Shown: positions 15,760-24,760, counted from the first letter of the stretch. The stretch: 58,445 nt of DNA from Planctomycetota bacterium (GCA_029259605.1 JAJDEV010000167.1:1-58445); one strand, 5' to 3'. The notes: generated from the sequence alone by a model not told the origin. Program-made: numbers and translations.

Positions 15760-17297
15760 GGCAGGATCTCCATGCGTCGCTTGCCGAACAGCGTCCAGAT
15801 CAGCCCGGGCAAGACGATCAGGAACACCACGATCAGCGCGAGCGCGGCCACGAAGTCGCTACGGCCGAAGTGGACTTGGTTGAACACGCGGTACATCACC
15901 ATGTCGTTCGCGGCGGGGACGAGGATCGCCGCGTCGAGCTCGCGCACGGCGAGCACGAAGACGAGCACCCAACCGCCGATGAGGCTCGGGACGATGCTCG
16001 GCGCGACCAGCTGCACCAAACGGCGAATCGGTCCGGCACCCGAGAGGCGCCCCGCGTCTTCCAGGCCTTCGTTCAGCGAGGCCACGGCCCCGGACGAGAC
16101 GAGCACGGGGAACGCGAGGTAGCGCCCGATGAGCAGCAGGACGACGAGCCCTCCTCCCGCATAGAACGAGGCCGTGCTCGGTCGACTCCACAGGGCGATC
16201 GTTCCGATACCGAGCAGGACTCCAGGAACCGCGAGTGGAAGAATGGCGAGCGCCTGGATCGCCCAACCCACGCGCGCGCGTTCCGCAGCGTGTCCGAGCA
16301 CGAGCGCGAACGGAACCGCGATGGTGGCGGCGGCGCCGCTGTAGACCAACGTGCTGGCGACGTTGTCCCGCGAGAGTTCGATCGCGCGCGCGAAGGCGCC
16401 GCGCAGCGTGATCGCGCTCCAACCGGCCGGCAGATGCCCGCCGCCGGCCTCGAAGAAGAGCCGCCCGATCGGAACGAGCGCGCCGAGCGTTACGAACGCG
16501 ACGCAAAAGAGCAGGGCGGGCCAGCGCCATGCACCGAGCTTCAGGTCGTTCGGACGCCGAAAGGAAGAGTCGAGCGTGCTCATCGCTCCGCGCCGGCGCA
16601 GTGCGAGGGCGGGAACGAGCGCCAGCAGCGAGAGAAGGACGAGCGGAACAGCGGTCACGACGGCCTGCCCCGGCGCGTTCCAGACGCGCCAGGACGCGAA
16701 GACTTCGTCGGCGTAGACGCTGAACTTCGGCCCGACCGAGGAGACGAAGTCCGGTAGCGCGAAGTCGTTGATCGCGAAGACGAACGCGAGGCATGCGCCG
16801 CACAACGCGGGAGGAAGAACGAGCGGGAGCTCCATCGCGATCACCGCGCGCGTTCCGCCGACGAGCAGCGCGGCTTCCTCTCGGCGCGCGTCGATGCGCT
16901 CGACCGCACGACCGACGAAGAGGCTGACGAGCGGCGCCGTGCCGAGGCCGAGCAAGAGGACGGTCATCGTCATTCCGCGCAGGTCGACGATCATCGTCCA
17001 CGTCATCGCGAGAATGATCGGAGGCAGGAGCAGGGGGACGACACCGAGCGAGCGCAACACCTTGGCGCCGACCACGTCGGACCGCGCGGTGAGCCAGCCG
17101 AACGGCAGACCGAGCGCGAGCGCCAGGCCGGCGGCGCTCAATCCGAGTCCGGCCGTCCGCGCGAGGAGGAGCAGCGTGCGCGACTCGATCAGGCCCGACC
17201 AATCCGAGGCCTCGACGCGTACGAACATCGCCGCGATGGGTGCGAGGCCGGCGACGACCAGCAGCACTCCCGCGAGGATGACGAGCGAACGACTCAC
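15756..17297 (-). CDS. ABC transporter permease, two-domain FbpB type
   Basis: A 513-residue protein with about twelve membrane helices in two homologous halves, as in ferric-iron (FbpB/SfuB) permeases. The EAA-like coupling loops are seen at REEAALLVGGTRA and LEDAGRLSGAGP, each about 100 residues from the end of its half. The start is the GTG of a GTGA overlap with the binding-protein stop; the longer upstream frame is antisense-like read-through of that gene. It moves substrate across the inner membrane with the adjacent ATPase. Confidence 0.92.
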   Translation of the reverse strand: MSRSLVILAGVLLVVAGLAPIAAMFVRVEASDWSGLIESRTLLLLARTAGLGLSAAGLALALGLPFGWLTARSDVVGAKVLRSLGVVPLLLPPIILAMTWTMIVDLRGMTMTVLLLGLGTAPLVSLFVGRAVERIDARREEAALLVGGTRAVIAMELPLVLPPALCGACLAFVFAINDFALPDFVSSVGPKFSVYADEVFASWRVWNAPGQAVVTAVPLVLLSLLALVPALALRRRGAMSTLDSSFRRPNDLKLGAWRWPALLFCVAFVTLGALVPIGRLFFEAGGGHLPAGWSAITLRGAFARAIELSRDNVASTLVYSGAAATIAVPFALVLGHAAERARVGWAIQALAILPLAVPGVLLGIGTIALWSRPSTASFYAGGGLVVLLLIGRYLAFPVLVSSGAVASLNEGLEDAGRLSGAGPIRRLVQLVAPSIVPSLIGGWVLVFVLAVRELDAAILVPAANDMVMYRVFNQVHFGRSDFVAALALIVVFLIVLPGLIWTLFGKRRMEILP

Positions 17298-18316
17298 CGC
17301 ACGAAGAGGCGCCGCAGCTCCTCGCCGCGTTCCTCGATCCTCCGTCCGATCGCTCCGTAGTCCGCGCGCATGGCGCGAAAGTCCGCGCCGGGCATGCGCA
17401 CGTGTTCCGGGTGGGGGATCCCGGCGCGCACCGGAATCTGGGCCGAGCGCGAAGCGGCGAGGCGTTGTTCGGTCTCCCGTCGCAGGACCCAATCGACGAA
17501 GCGCCGCGCCGCATCGGGATGCGGCGCGTCGGCGAGGATGCAAAGCGTGTTCGGAATCAGGAACGTGCCCATGCCATCCGGCGCTTGGTCGGGATAGACG
17601 ACGGCAACGGGATAGCCGTTCTCGCGCGCGACGTTGAAGTCGTCCGTATCGGTCCAGCCCCACGCGAGCACGCCGCTCGAAACCTTGCGCATCACCTCGC
17701 CGTTGCTCGTCACGATCGCGATGTCACCCGCTTGCCCCGCCGACTGCACGCGCTCCCAGAACGCGCGCGCGCGCTCCTCGCCGAGCTCTGCGTAGAGCGC
17801 AACCGCATGCGTCATGGTCGTCCCCGTGAGCGGACGCGCGATGCCGACCTTTCCCTTCCAGCGCGGATCGAAGAGGTCGTCCAGTCCATGGAGCGTGTTC
17901 GGGTCGGCGAGCTCCGTGTTGACGATCAGGACGCGTGCGCGCGCCGCGAACCCGGTCCAGCGCCCGTCCGGATCGCGAAACGCGTCCGGGACGTCATCCG
18001 CCGACGGAGGCCGATAGGTGGCGAGCAGCCCCTCGTCGGCGAGTCGCACCGTGTGGGCGAACTCGTTGTTCCAGAACACGTCGCAACGCGTCGAGCCCGC
18101 GCGGTTCTCCTCGACGATCGCCTGCACGAGGCCGACCGTCTTCGATTGCTCGATGTCGAAGCGCGCGTCGACGGACAGCCCGGACTCGCGTTCGAACTCG
18201 GCGATGAGCTCCTCCGAGAAGACCTGGTCGAGCGCGACATACACGACGAGGTCGGACTCGCGGGCGCACGCGACGGCGAAGATGGAGAGCAGGAGCAGTC
18301 CGAGCGTGGTGCGCAT
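17294..18316 (-). CDS. Ferric-iron-type ABC substrate-binding lipoprotein (FbpA/FutA-like)
   Basis: A 340-residue lipoprotein (lipobox IFAVAC) of the cluster with ferric-ion binding proteins. Seen: VVYVALDQVFSEELIAEFE at the N-terminus, CDVFWNNEFAHTVRL, ARARVLIVNTEL, a hinge region with GTTMTHAVALYAELG, and YPDQAPDGMGTFLIPNT. The Tyr-rich metal site of classical FbpA is not obvious here (only a few Tyr). Thiamine-type, sulfate or other anion substrates remain possible alternatives. It heads the six-gene operon. A TACGCT-type -10 is seen near 18340 without a clear -35. Confidence 0.85.
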   Translation of the reverse strand: MRTTLGLLLLSIFAVACARESDLVVYVALDQVFSEELIAEFERESGLSVDARFDIEQSKTVGLVQAIVEENRAGSTRCDVFWNNEFAHTVRLADEGLLATYRPPSADDVPDAFRDPDGRWTGFAARARVLIVNTELADPNTLHGLDDLFDPRWKGKVGIARPLTGTTMTHAVALYAELGEERARAFWERVQSAGQAGDIAIVTSNGEVMRKVSSGVLAWGWTDTDDFNVARENGYPVAVVYPDQAPDGMGTFLIPNTLCILADAPHPDAARRFVDWVLRRETEQRLAASRSAQIPVRAGIPHPEHVRMPGADFRAMRADYGAIGRRIEERGEELRRLFVR

Positions 18317-18439
18317 GAAGTCGGTAGGGGGGAGGGGGCGGCTGCGCTGAGCGTATCGGGCATCGCACGACGACGCACTGCCTGTTTCGCCGCCCCGTCG
18401 ATCCGCGCTTGCATTCGGTCGGCGCGGAACGGAATCGAC

Positions 18440-19501
18440 TCAGTTCCGATAGACGTCGTGGCACGCCGAGCAGGAGTTCCCGATGCGCGCGAACGCCGTG
18501 TCGGCCTCGGCGAGCGCGTTCGAGAGCAGCGCCGTGTCCTCGACCTGGGCGCTCAGGAGTCGCGCGCGCTCGTTCAATGCGCGCTCGAGCTGCGCGGAGC
18601 CTTCGCGTCCGTCCTGGAGCCAGCCCCGGAAGTCGTCCGGCCACGCCCGGATCTCCGGCAGGCTCGCGCAGGTCTCGAACAGCTCGTGAAGTTGCACCGC
18701 TTCGTGCCGCGGGTCGACGTCCGGGTGGTTCGCAACCTCCGCCCACGCGTTCTTGTTCGCGAGCTTGATCCAGTCCCACTTCCGCGCGAACTGGATCATC
18801 GTTGCGCGCATGCCCTCGAACGAGTGCGCCGACTCGAAGTCGAAGTCCGAGCGCGCGCTCTCCGCACCGCTCGGGATTCTGGCCGTCGCGACGCTCGAGT
18901 ACAGTCCCTCGTACTTCGACGACGTCGCGCACCACTGGCGCATCTCGGCGATCGCTCGCTCGCGCGGGACCTCGTCGAGGACGATCCGCCCGATCGCGGC
19001 CGCTGCGGGGCCGCGGTGCTTGCCGTGGTAACAGTGCACGTAGAACGGACCCTCGAGCTCTCGGAACGTCTTCGAGATCTTCACGAGCTCCTCACCGCTC
19101 ATGCCCGCGTACTCGATGGGGACGTGCACGTAGCGCATCCCGAGTTCCGCGGCGGTTTCGGCGTCGGGCGCCTTGCCATCCACCGACAGGATCGTCTTGA
19201 CGCCCCACGTCGCGATCTGCTCGAGCGCTTCGGGCCCCTCGGGTTCGGCCCCGGAGATGATGTTCTCGCTGAGCTGGTAGACGTTGTGCAGCCCGGGCCC
19301 TTCGGTGGGCGGGACGGCGGGCAGCGTCATGCCGTTCGCCGCTTCATAGGCGCTCCCCTCGAGGACGAGCGGTGCGACGATGTCCCCGCGTTCGGCGTCC
19401 TGGGAGTCCGCCACGACGCGCTGGGCGCAGGCGATGAAGAGCAGGGAGGAGGAGAGGGCGATCGACGGGAGAACGACGGGGCGGACGCGCTTCGGTTGCA
19501 T
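18440..19501 (-). CDS. Exported protein tyrosine phosphatase fused to a cytochrome c556/c'-like domain
   Basis: The 353-residue lipoprotein (lipobox LFIAC, Cys25) carries a DSP/PTP-like domain at residues 75 to 190. The active-site loop is HCYHGKHR, a C-x5-R with Cys157 and Arg163, and an upstream Asp lies in VDGKAPD. The C-terminal part (about 235-353) is all-helical and ends CSACHDVYRN, the terminal CxxCH typical of cytochrome c' and c556 four-helix bundles. A phosphatase covalently tied to a heme-binding bundle is unusual and suggests redox or NO/CO-gated dephosphorylation. The start is ATG 19501, since the longer frame lacks a signal peptide. A perfect sigma-54 box precedes it. The 122 bp to the next gene downstream hold nothing clear. 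Confidence 0.8.
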   Translation of the reverse strand: MQPKRVRPVVLPSIALSSSLLFIACAQRVVADSQDAERGDIVAPLVLEGSAYEAANGMTLPAVPPTEGPGLHNVYQLSENIISGAEPEGPEALEQIATWGVKTILSVDGKAPDAETAAELGMRYVHVPIEYAGMSGEELVKISKTFRELEGPFYVHCYHGKHRGPAAAAIGRIVLDEVPRERAIAEMRQWCATSSKYEGLYSSVATARIPSGAESARSDFDFESAHSFEGMRATMIQFARKWDWIKLANKNAWAEVANHPDVDPRHEAVQLHELFETCASLPEIRAWPDDFRGWLQDGREGSAQLERALNERARLLSAQVEDTALLSNALAEADTAFARIGNSCSACHDVYRN

Positions 19502-19546
19502 GGCGTGGACTTGGAGCCGAGGGGGACGGGTTCGAGCGCGGCCTGG

Positions 19547-19562
19547 TGCAAGATGCGTGCCA
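19547..19562 (-). promoter_or_regulatory. Sigma-54 (-24/-12) promoter for phosphatase-cytochrome gene
   Basis: The minus strand reads TGGCACGCATCTTGCA, a full match to TGGCACGNNNNTTGCW with 10-nt GG-GC spacing. The predicted start near 19537 gives a leader of about 36 nt before ATG 19501. Confidence 0.85.
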
Positions 19563-19650
19563 TGGACGCATGCGCGCTCGATCCAGAGCCCGAGCGCCGG
19601 CGGCGTTCCGGAACGGGAACAGGGGTGCTCGCGGAGTGCCCCGGAGGCGT

Positions 19651-20352
19651 TCAGTCCGCGCAGCGATCGTCGTCCGGAGCGCAGCAGTCCGGCAGGCACA
19701 TCGCGCGACAGGTCCACACCGCGAGCATGGCTCCGAGCGGTGGCGCTGCCAGGTAGATCCACAGCGAATCGAACGTCCCCGCCACGAGCGCCGGACCGAA
19801 CGATCGCGCCGGATTCATCGACGCCCCGGTGATCGGACCGGCGAACAGCGCCTCGAGCGCGACGACCGCTCCGATCGCCGCGCCGGCCATGATGCCGGAC
19901 TCACGGCTCCCGGTCGCCACCCTCAGGATGACGAACATGAGCATCCACGTGAGGACGACCTCGACCGCGAAGGACTGCCATGCCGCGCCCGCCGGCAGCG
20001 TCTGCCCGAGTTCGGTCGGCGACAGGACGGTTCGCACGAGCACGCTCGCGAGGACCGCGCCGATGAGCTGTGCGACCACGTAGATCGCGGCGGTGCGCGG
20101 CCTCATGCGGCGGGCGACCGCGAAGCCGAGCGTGACAGCGGGGTTGATGTGTGCGCCGGACACGTCGCCGAGCGCGTAGATGACGGCCATGACGATCAGA
20201 CCGAACGTCAGCGAAATGCCGACGTGTCCGACGGCGCCGCCGCTGACCGAGTCGACCGCGATGGCACCCGTTCCGGCGAAGACGAGCATGAACGTCCCGA
20301 TCGCTTCCGCCAAGGCTCGCGAAGCGATGCCGGTGTCGTTCGGCGCCGCCAC
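19651..20352 (-). CDS. Aquaporin (MIP family)
   Basis: This 233-residue six-helix channel has both NPA boxes: GAHINPAVTLG and GASMNPARSFGPAL. The residue after NPAR is Ser rather than Asp, which favours water (AqpZ/AqpM-like) over glycerol facilitators. The start is a GTG one base after the stop of the sulfatase-TPR gene, so it is translated from that transcript. The terminus is Cys-rich (CRAMCLPDCCAPDDD), unusual for the family and possibly a cytoplasmic metal or redox tag. Confidence 0.9.
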   Translation of the reverse strand: MAAPNDTGIASRALAEAIGTFMLVFAGTGAIAVDSVSGGAVGHVGISLTFGLIVMAVIYALGDVSGAHINPAVTLGFAVARRMRPRTAAIYVVAQLIGAVLASVLVRTVLSPTELGQTLPAGAAWQSFAVEVVLTWMLMFVILRVATGSRESGIMAGAAIGAVVALEALFAGPITGASMNPARSFGPALVAGTFDSLWIYLAAPPLGAMLAVWTCRAMCLPDCCAPDDDRCAD

Positions 20353-20353
20353 G

Positions 20354-22096
20354 CTAGTTGCCTCCGCGCGCTGGAAGCAGCGCTCGATAGTGCGCGGCGT
20401 CGTCCGCACGGCCCGCCGCTTCGAGCAGCTCGACGAGGCGCATGAGCGCCGGTGCCGGGCCGCCGTTCGCGAGTGCGCGCTCGTAGGCCTCGATCGCTTC
20501 GGTGGGGCGGCGCAGGTTCTCGTAGCAGGCGGCGATGTTGAGCAAAGGCTCGATCGACGCGCCGCCGCGCAGCTCGTCGGCGCGCTCGAACTCGCGGATC
20601 GCCTGGCTGAAGCGACGCGTGAACATGAGGCACTGCGCGTAGAGCATCTGCGCGCCGTGGTTCGTGGGGTTGAGCTCGAGCACGTTGCGCACGATCGGCA
20701 GCGCGTCGGCTGCGCGCCCGCGGTCGAACTCGCTCTGCGCACGCAGGAGCTCGTAGCCGGCCTCGCGCATCGTGATCGGCGCCGGCGCCTCGACGTCCTC
20801 GAGCGGTTCGGGCAGCGCGTGGCCCTGCGTTCCCGCGCCCGCGTAGCCGAGCTTCGCGATCTGCTCGCTCAGCCGATCGTCGTGATTCGCGCCGAGTCCG
20901 ATCTGCTCGAGGCGGCGCTTCGACGCCAGCTCGAGCATCGCGGCGCGCGCGACCTCGACCGCGTCCGTGCGCTCGCTCAGCAGGTTCGTCTGCTCCTCCG
21001 GATCCGCATCGATGGCATAGAACTGAGGTGCGCTCGAATGCACGTACTTGCCGTCGCGCGTCGCCCAACCCGTCGCCGGGCTCCAGCCGTAGATCACGTG
21101 CCCCATGTACGTCTCGAAGTACACGCCGCGTTCGGGCGCGACCGCGCGGCGAAACAGGCTCTCACCGTCGATGTCGTTCGGCGCGTCCAGCCCGAGCGCC
21201 TCGACCAACGTCGGAAAGACGTCGACGACGCTCACGACGTCGGAAGAGCGCGTGCCCGCGTTCCAGCCGTCGACGTGGCGCACGATGAGGGGCACGGCGA
21301 GCGTCGTGTCGAACACGAGCGTGCCGTGCGTCTTCTCGCGGTTGCGTTCCAGCGCCTCACCGTGGTCGGCGACGACGACGATCATCGTGTCGTCGTAGAG
21401 CCCGCGTGCGCGCAGCGCGTCGAACAGGCGCCCGACCTGATCGTCGACGTACGCGAGCTCGCCCAGGTACGGGTCGCCGCCGGCGCGCGCGCGATGCGCG
21501 TCGGTCGGACGGTAGGGCGAATGCACGTCGAAGAAGTGCACCCAGGCGAAGAAGCGCTCGCCCTCGTCCAGTTCGTCGAGCCAAGCGACGGCGCGGTCGA
21601 CGATCTCGCCGCCGGGCCGCGACGAGTCGTCCTCGGTGACTCGCTCGTGCGGTTCGTCGTAGCGCTCGAAGCCCTGGTCCAGGCCGAACTCGCCCATGAG
21701 GACGACCGCCGCGACGAACGCGGCGGTGCGGAATCCGGATTCGCGCGCGAGCTCGGCGAGCGTGCGCGCGTCGGCAGGCAACGCCATCGACCCGTTCATG
21801 CGCACCGAGTGACGCAGCGGATAGAGCCCCGTGAACATCGAGGCGTGCGACGGCGCGGTAATCGGAGTCACCGTGCGCGCGTTCTCGTACAAGACCCCCT
21901 CGGCGGCGAGCGCGTCCAGGTGCGGTGTCAGCCCGTCCGGTCCGCCGTAGCACGACAGCCCCTCGGGAATCGTCGTGTCGAGCGTGACGAGCAGCGCCGA
22001 GTGCGGGTGTCCCTCGCGGACCTCGGGCCCGCAGGCCGAAGCGAGGAGCGCGAGCGCGAGCGCGACGCGGTCGAACGACGTGGGGCGCGACGTCAT
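20354..22096 (-). CDS. Sulfatase-like lipoprotein with C-terminal TPRs
   Basis: A 580-residue exported lipoprotein (lipobox LLASAC). The alkaline-phosphatase-fold catalytic domain begins LLVTLDTTIPEGLSCYGG and later has VVVADHGEAL. The nucleophile segment ITAPSHASMFTG carries Thr where formylglycine sulfatases have Cys or Ser. About the last 130 residues form TPR-like helices (ALPIVRNVLELNPTNHGAQM, AIEAYERALANGG). The first Asp position reads LDTT rather than the usual DxLRAD. Start at ATG 22096, with a TATCAT box 8 nt upstream suggesting a leaderless transcript. Aquaporin follows after 1 nt. Confidence 0.85.
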   Translation of the reverse strand: MTSRPTSFDRVALALALLASACGPEVREGHPHSALLVTLDTTIPEGLSCYGGPDGLTPHLDALAAEGVLYENARTVTPITAPSHASMFTGLYPLRHSVRMNGSMALPADARTLAELARESGFRTAAFVAAVVLMGEFGLDQGFERYDEPHERVTEDDSSRPGGEIVDRAVAWLDELDEGERFFAWVHFFDVHSPYRPTDAHRARAGGDPYLGELAYVDDQVGRLFDALRARGLYDDTMIVVVADHGEALERNREKTHGTLVFDTTLAVPLIVRHVDGWNAGTRSSDVVSVVDVFPTLVEALGLDAPNDIDGESLFRRAVAPERGVYFETYMGHVIYGWSPATGWATRDGKYVHSSAPQFYAIDADPEEQTNLLSERTDAVEVARAAMLELASKRRLEQIGLGANHDDRLSEQIAKLGYAGAGTQGHALPEPLEDVEAPAPITMREAGYELLRAQSEFDRGRAADALPIVRNVLELNPTNHGAQMLYAQCLMFTRRFSQAIREFERADELRGGASIEPLLNIAACYENLRRPTEAIEAYERALANGGPAPALMRLVELLEAAGRADDAAHYRALLPARGGN

Positions 22097-22104
22097 GGGG
22101 CGGG

Positions 22105-22110
22105 ATGATA
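22105..22110 (-). promoter_or_regulatory. -10-like TATCAT abutting sulfatase-TPR start
   Basis: TATCAT on the minus strand ends 8 nt before ATG 22096, placing the transcript start at or next to the start codon. Confidence 0.35.
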
Positions 22111-22308
22111 CGCGACGCGCACGCGCGTCGGCGCGCGCTTCTCGCCGAAGCGCGTGCCGCGACTCGCCGGCTGGCTCGGCGGCCGGAGCTCCGCGATCTC
22201 CTCCGGGCATTCGAGGTGGGTCCGGGACTCCGGGAGCTGCGCCTTCAGCTCGGCGCTGGCGACGGACGATGAATCATGCGGAGTTCGCTCGCCGCCACGC
22301 TCCGAACC

Positions 22309-23613
22309 ATGAAGCTCGCACTTGCCGCCGTCGCAACGCTCGCCACCGCTCTGTCTCCGGGCTCGGCTGACGAGTCACCGATTCGCATCGGACTCAACGC
22401 TCCGAAGTCCGGGCCGTACGCGGTGCAGGGTTTGGATCAACTGCGCGGCGCGACGCTCGCGGTCGAGGAAGTCAACGCCGCGGGCGGAGTGCTCGGTCGC
22501 CCGCTCGATCTCGTGGTGCGCGATTCGCAGTCGATGGCTGGGCAGTCGACCGAGAACGTGATCGAGCTGATCGAGCGGGAGCGCTGCCGGATGATCTTCG
22601 GCGGTGCAACGAACACGGTCGCCGTCGCGGCGTCGCGCGCGTGCAACGAGCGCGCGACTCCGTTCTTCGGCACGCTGACGTACTCGTCCGCGACGACCGG
22701 GAGCGAGGGCAGACGCTTCACGTTCCGCGAGTGCTTCGACTCGTGGGCAGGAGTCAAGGTCGTCGCCGAGACGCTCAACCGCGACTTCGCCGGAAAGACC
22801 TACTTCTACATCACCGCGGAGCGCGGTTGGGAGCAATCGGTCGAAGACGCGTTCCGCCGCGCCACGGACACGCGAGACACCGACGTTCACAAGCGGCTCG
22901 TAACGGCGTTCCCCGAATCGAACGAGGAGCACTTCAAGCGCGCGATCTCGTTCGCCAAGCTCGTCGACCCCGACGTGCTGGTGCTCTCGCTATACGGAAG
23001 GGACATGGAGCTCGCGCTGCGTCAGGCCACGTCCCAGGGATTGAAGTCCAAGATGCAGATCGTGGTGCCGTCGCTCACGCTCGGACTCGCCGAAGCGGCG
23101 GGGCCCAAGGTCATGGAGGGCGTGCTCGGTTCGCTCGCGTGGAGTTGGAACGTGCCGGCAACCTACGGATACGAGCGCGGGCAGGCGTTCGTCACGCGCT
23201 TTGCCGAGCGGTACGAGCGCTATCCGAGTTCGTCGGGCGCGTCGGCGTACTCGATCGTGCACGCCTGGTCGCAGGCGGTCGAGCGCGCCGGAACGGTCGC
23301 TGGGAACCAGGTCGTCACCGCCCTCGAGGGTGCGTCCTACACGCTGCTCAAGGACGAGCAGACCTGGCGCGCGTGGGACCACCAGTCGATCCAGTCGGTC
23401 TTCGCCGTGCGCTGCCGGCCCGAGGCCGAAGTGCGCGCCGATCCGTTCCAGCAGGACTACTTCCGGATCGTGGGTCGCATGGAGGGTGCGGACTGCTTCC
23501 GGACGCGCGAGGGGTGGAACGCCCTGCGCATCGCGGCGGGCAAGCCGGCCTACCTCGAGGCGTTTGGCGAAGGCGTCGCGCAACGCCTCGAGCGCACGGC
23601 GCGCGAGCGCTGA
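22309..23613 (+). CDS. Branched-chain amino-acid/urea-type ABC binding protein (orphan)
   Basis: A 434-residue periplasmic protein of the LivK/UrtA superfamily (type I fold). It has a Sec signal peptide without a lipobox Cys, then IRIGLNAPKSGPYAVQGLDQ. It also has VNAAGGVLGRPLDLVVRDSQ, a helix-capping FGGATNTVAVAAS binding segment and GASAYSIVHAWSQAVERAG at the C-terminal lobe. No permease or ATPase gene is adjacent, so it either pairs with a distant transporter or serves as a sensor-type receptor. The ATG at 22309 is preferred over one 33 bp upstream because the signal peptide then starts with a Lys. Confidence 0.88.
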   Translation: MKLALAAVATLATALSPGSADESPIRIGLNAPKSGPYAVQGLDQLRGATLAVEEVNAAGGVLGRPLDLVVRDSQSMAGQSTENVIELIERERCRMIFGGATNTVAVAASRACNERATPFFGTLTYSSATTGSEGRRFTFRECFDSWAGVKVVAETLNRDFAGKTYFYITAERGWEQSVEDAFRRATDTRDTDVHKRLVTAFPESNEEHFKRAISFAKLVDPDVLVLSLYGRDMELALRQATSQGLKSKMQIVVPSLTLGLAEAAGPKVMEGVLGSLAWSWNVPATYGYERGQAFVTRFAERYERYPSSSGASAYSIVHAWSQAVERAGTVAGNQVVTALEGASYTLLKDEQTWRAWDHQSIQSVFAVRCRPEAEVRADPFQQDYFRIVGRMEGADCFRTREGWNALRIAAGKPAYLEAFGEGVAQRLERTARER

Positions 23614-23710
23614 TTCGCGACCGATTTCGGGGAGCGGAGGTGCGACGCGTCGACGCGCGGAGCGGGGTACGTTTGGGAGTTCCGCTGCCTCTCTCACACC
23701 GGGACTCCCC

Positions 23711-24760
23711 ATGTCCGGTCCTCGAAAACATTTCGCACTCTTCGTCTCGGGCGTCGCGGCCACGCTGTCCATCCTGGGATTCGTCGGCGGCGACGATCGC
23801 GCGCGGCTCTCGTACGAGCAGGCCGAGCTGCTCTCGCACATGAGCATCGTCTACCTGAACGACGGCGCGGGCGGGAGGGCCAAGACGATTCGCATCTCCG
23901 GTGTCAACGTCCAGGTCGTCAACGGGCTCGGTGCGACGAACGGGAACTCGGACGCGCCGGCCGATGAGGACGCGGCGATCACGAACTCGGTCGGGAACGT
24001 CATCATCGGATACAACGAGCGCGCGAGCATGCGCGACACGCGCACCGGCTCGCACAACCTCGTCGTCGGCTTCGGCAACTCGTACACGAGCGTTGGCGGT
24101 CAGGTCGTCGGCTACATGAACTCGACGACGGCACCCTTCGCCGTCGTGAGCGGCGGCAGCGGCAACTCCGCCAGCGGTGCGTGGTCGTCCGTCTCCGGCG
24201 GCGCCGCGAACGTGGCCAGCGGCAACTGCGCTTCGGTCACCGGCGGAACGGCGAACACGGCGGACGGCATCAGCGCGTCGATCAGCGGCGGTGAGTCGAA
24301 TCGCGTGTCGGGCAGCTGGGCGTGGAACGGCGGAGGGCGGCAGAACGACGTCGAGGGCAACGCCGCGATCGTCGTCGGCGGGGCCGACAACGAGGCACTC
24401 GCGAACGGCGCCGCGATCGTCGGCGGGCGCGGCAACCGCGCGACGTCGAACGGCGCACTCGTCGCCGGTGGCATCGACAACGAAGCCGCGGGCGCATGGG
24501 CGGTCGTCGCGGGCGGGCGCGGGAACAGCGCGCTCGGAGACGCCGCGGCCGTAGCCGGCGGTCGCGACAACGTGGCCGAAGGCGAGGGCTCGTCGGTGTC
24601 GGGCGGCGATTGCAACGGCGCCTACGGGCCGTTCTCGTCCGTGGGCGGCGGTCGCTACAACTCGGCCGACGGAAAGGGCGCGACGGTGAGCGGCGGAACC
24701 ACGCGCGTCGCCGAAGACACGGACGATTGGGTCGCGGGCGGCCTGGTCGAGAGTCGCTGA
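23711..24760 (+). CDS. YadA-head-like beta-roll repeat protein
   Basis: A 349-residue exported or anchored protein. The N-terminus has one hydrophobic segment (FALFVSGVAATLSILGF). From about residue 140 to the end lie some 13 tandem 15-residue repeats with pattern SVxGGxxNxAxGxxA, for example SVSGGAANVASGNCA and VVAGGRGNSALGDAA. These are the left-handed parallel beta-roll units of trimeric adhesin heads (YadA/Hep_Hag type). There is no C-terminal YadA membrane anchor, coiled stalk or S74 chaperone domain, so secretion route and trimer assembly are unclear. It is probably a surface or stalk component. Followed after 40 bp by a sulfatase-like gene. Confidence 0.85.
   Translation: MSGPRKHFALFVSGVAATLSILGFVGGDDRARLSYEQAELLSHMSIVYLNDGAGGRAKTIRISGVNVQVVNGLGATNGNSDAPADEDAAITNSVGNVIIGYNERASMRDTRTGSHNLVVGFGNSYTSVGGQVVGYMNSTTAPFAVVSGGSGNSASGAWSSVSGGAANVASGNCASVTGGTANTADGISASISGGESNRVSGSWAWNGGGRQNDVEGNAAIVVGGADNEALANGAAIVGGRGNRATSNGALVAGGIDNEAAGAWAVVAGGRGNSALGDAAAVAGGRDNVAEGEGSSVSGGDCNGAYGPFSSVGGGRYNSADGKGATVSGGTTRVAEDTDDWVAGGLVESR

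Noticed and set aside
17298..17663. Upstream extension of the ABC permease frame
   Set aside because: It lies within the binding-protein gene in another frame; the GTG in the GTGA overlap is the natural start.
24133..24755. Regular short repeats that could suggest a CRISPR array
   Set aside because: The 45-nt periodicity is a protein repeat in frame (SVxGGxxNxAxGxxA) with varying codons; there are no identical direct repeats with unique spacers and no cas genes.
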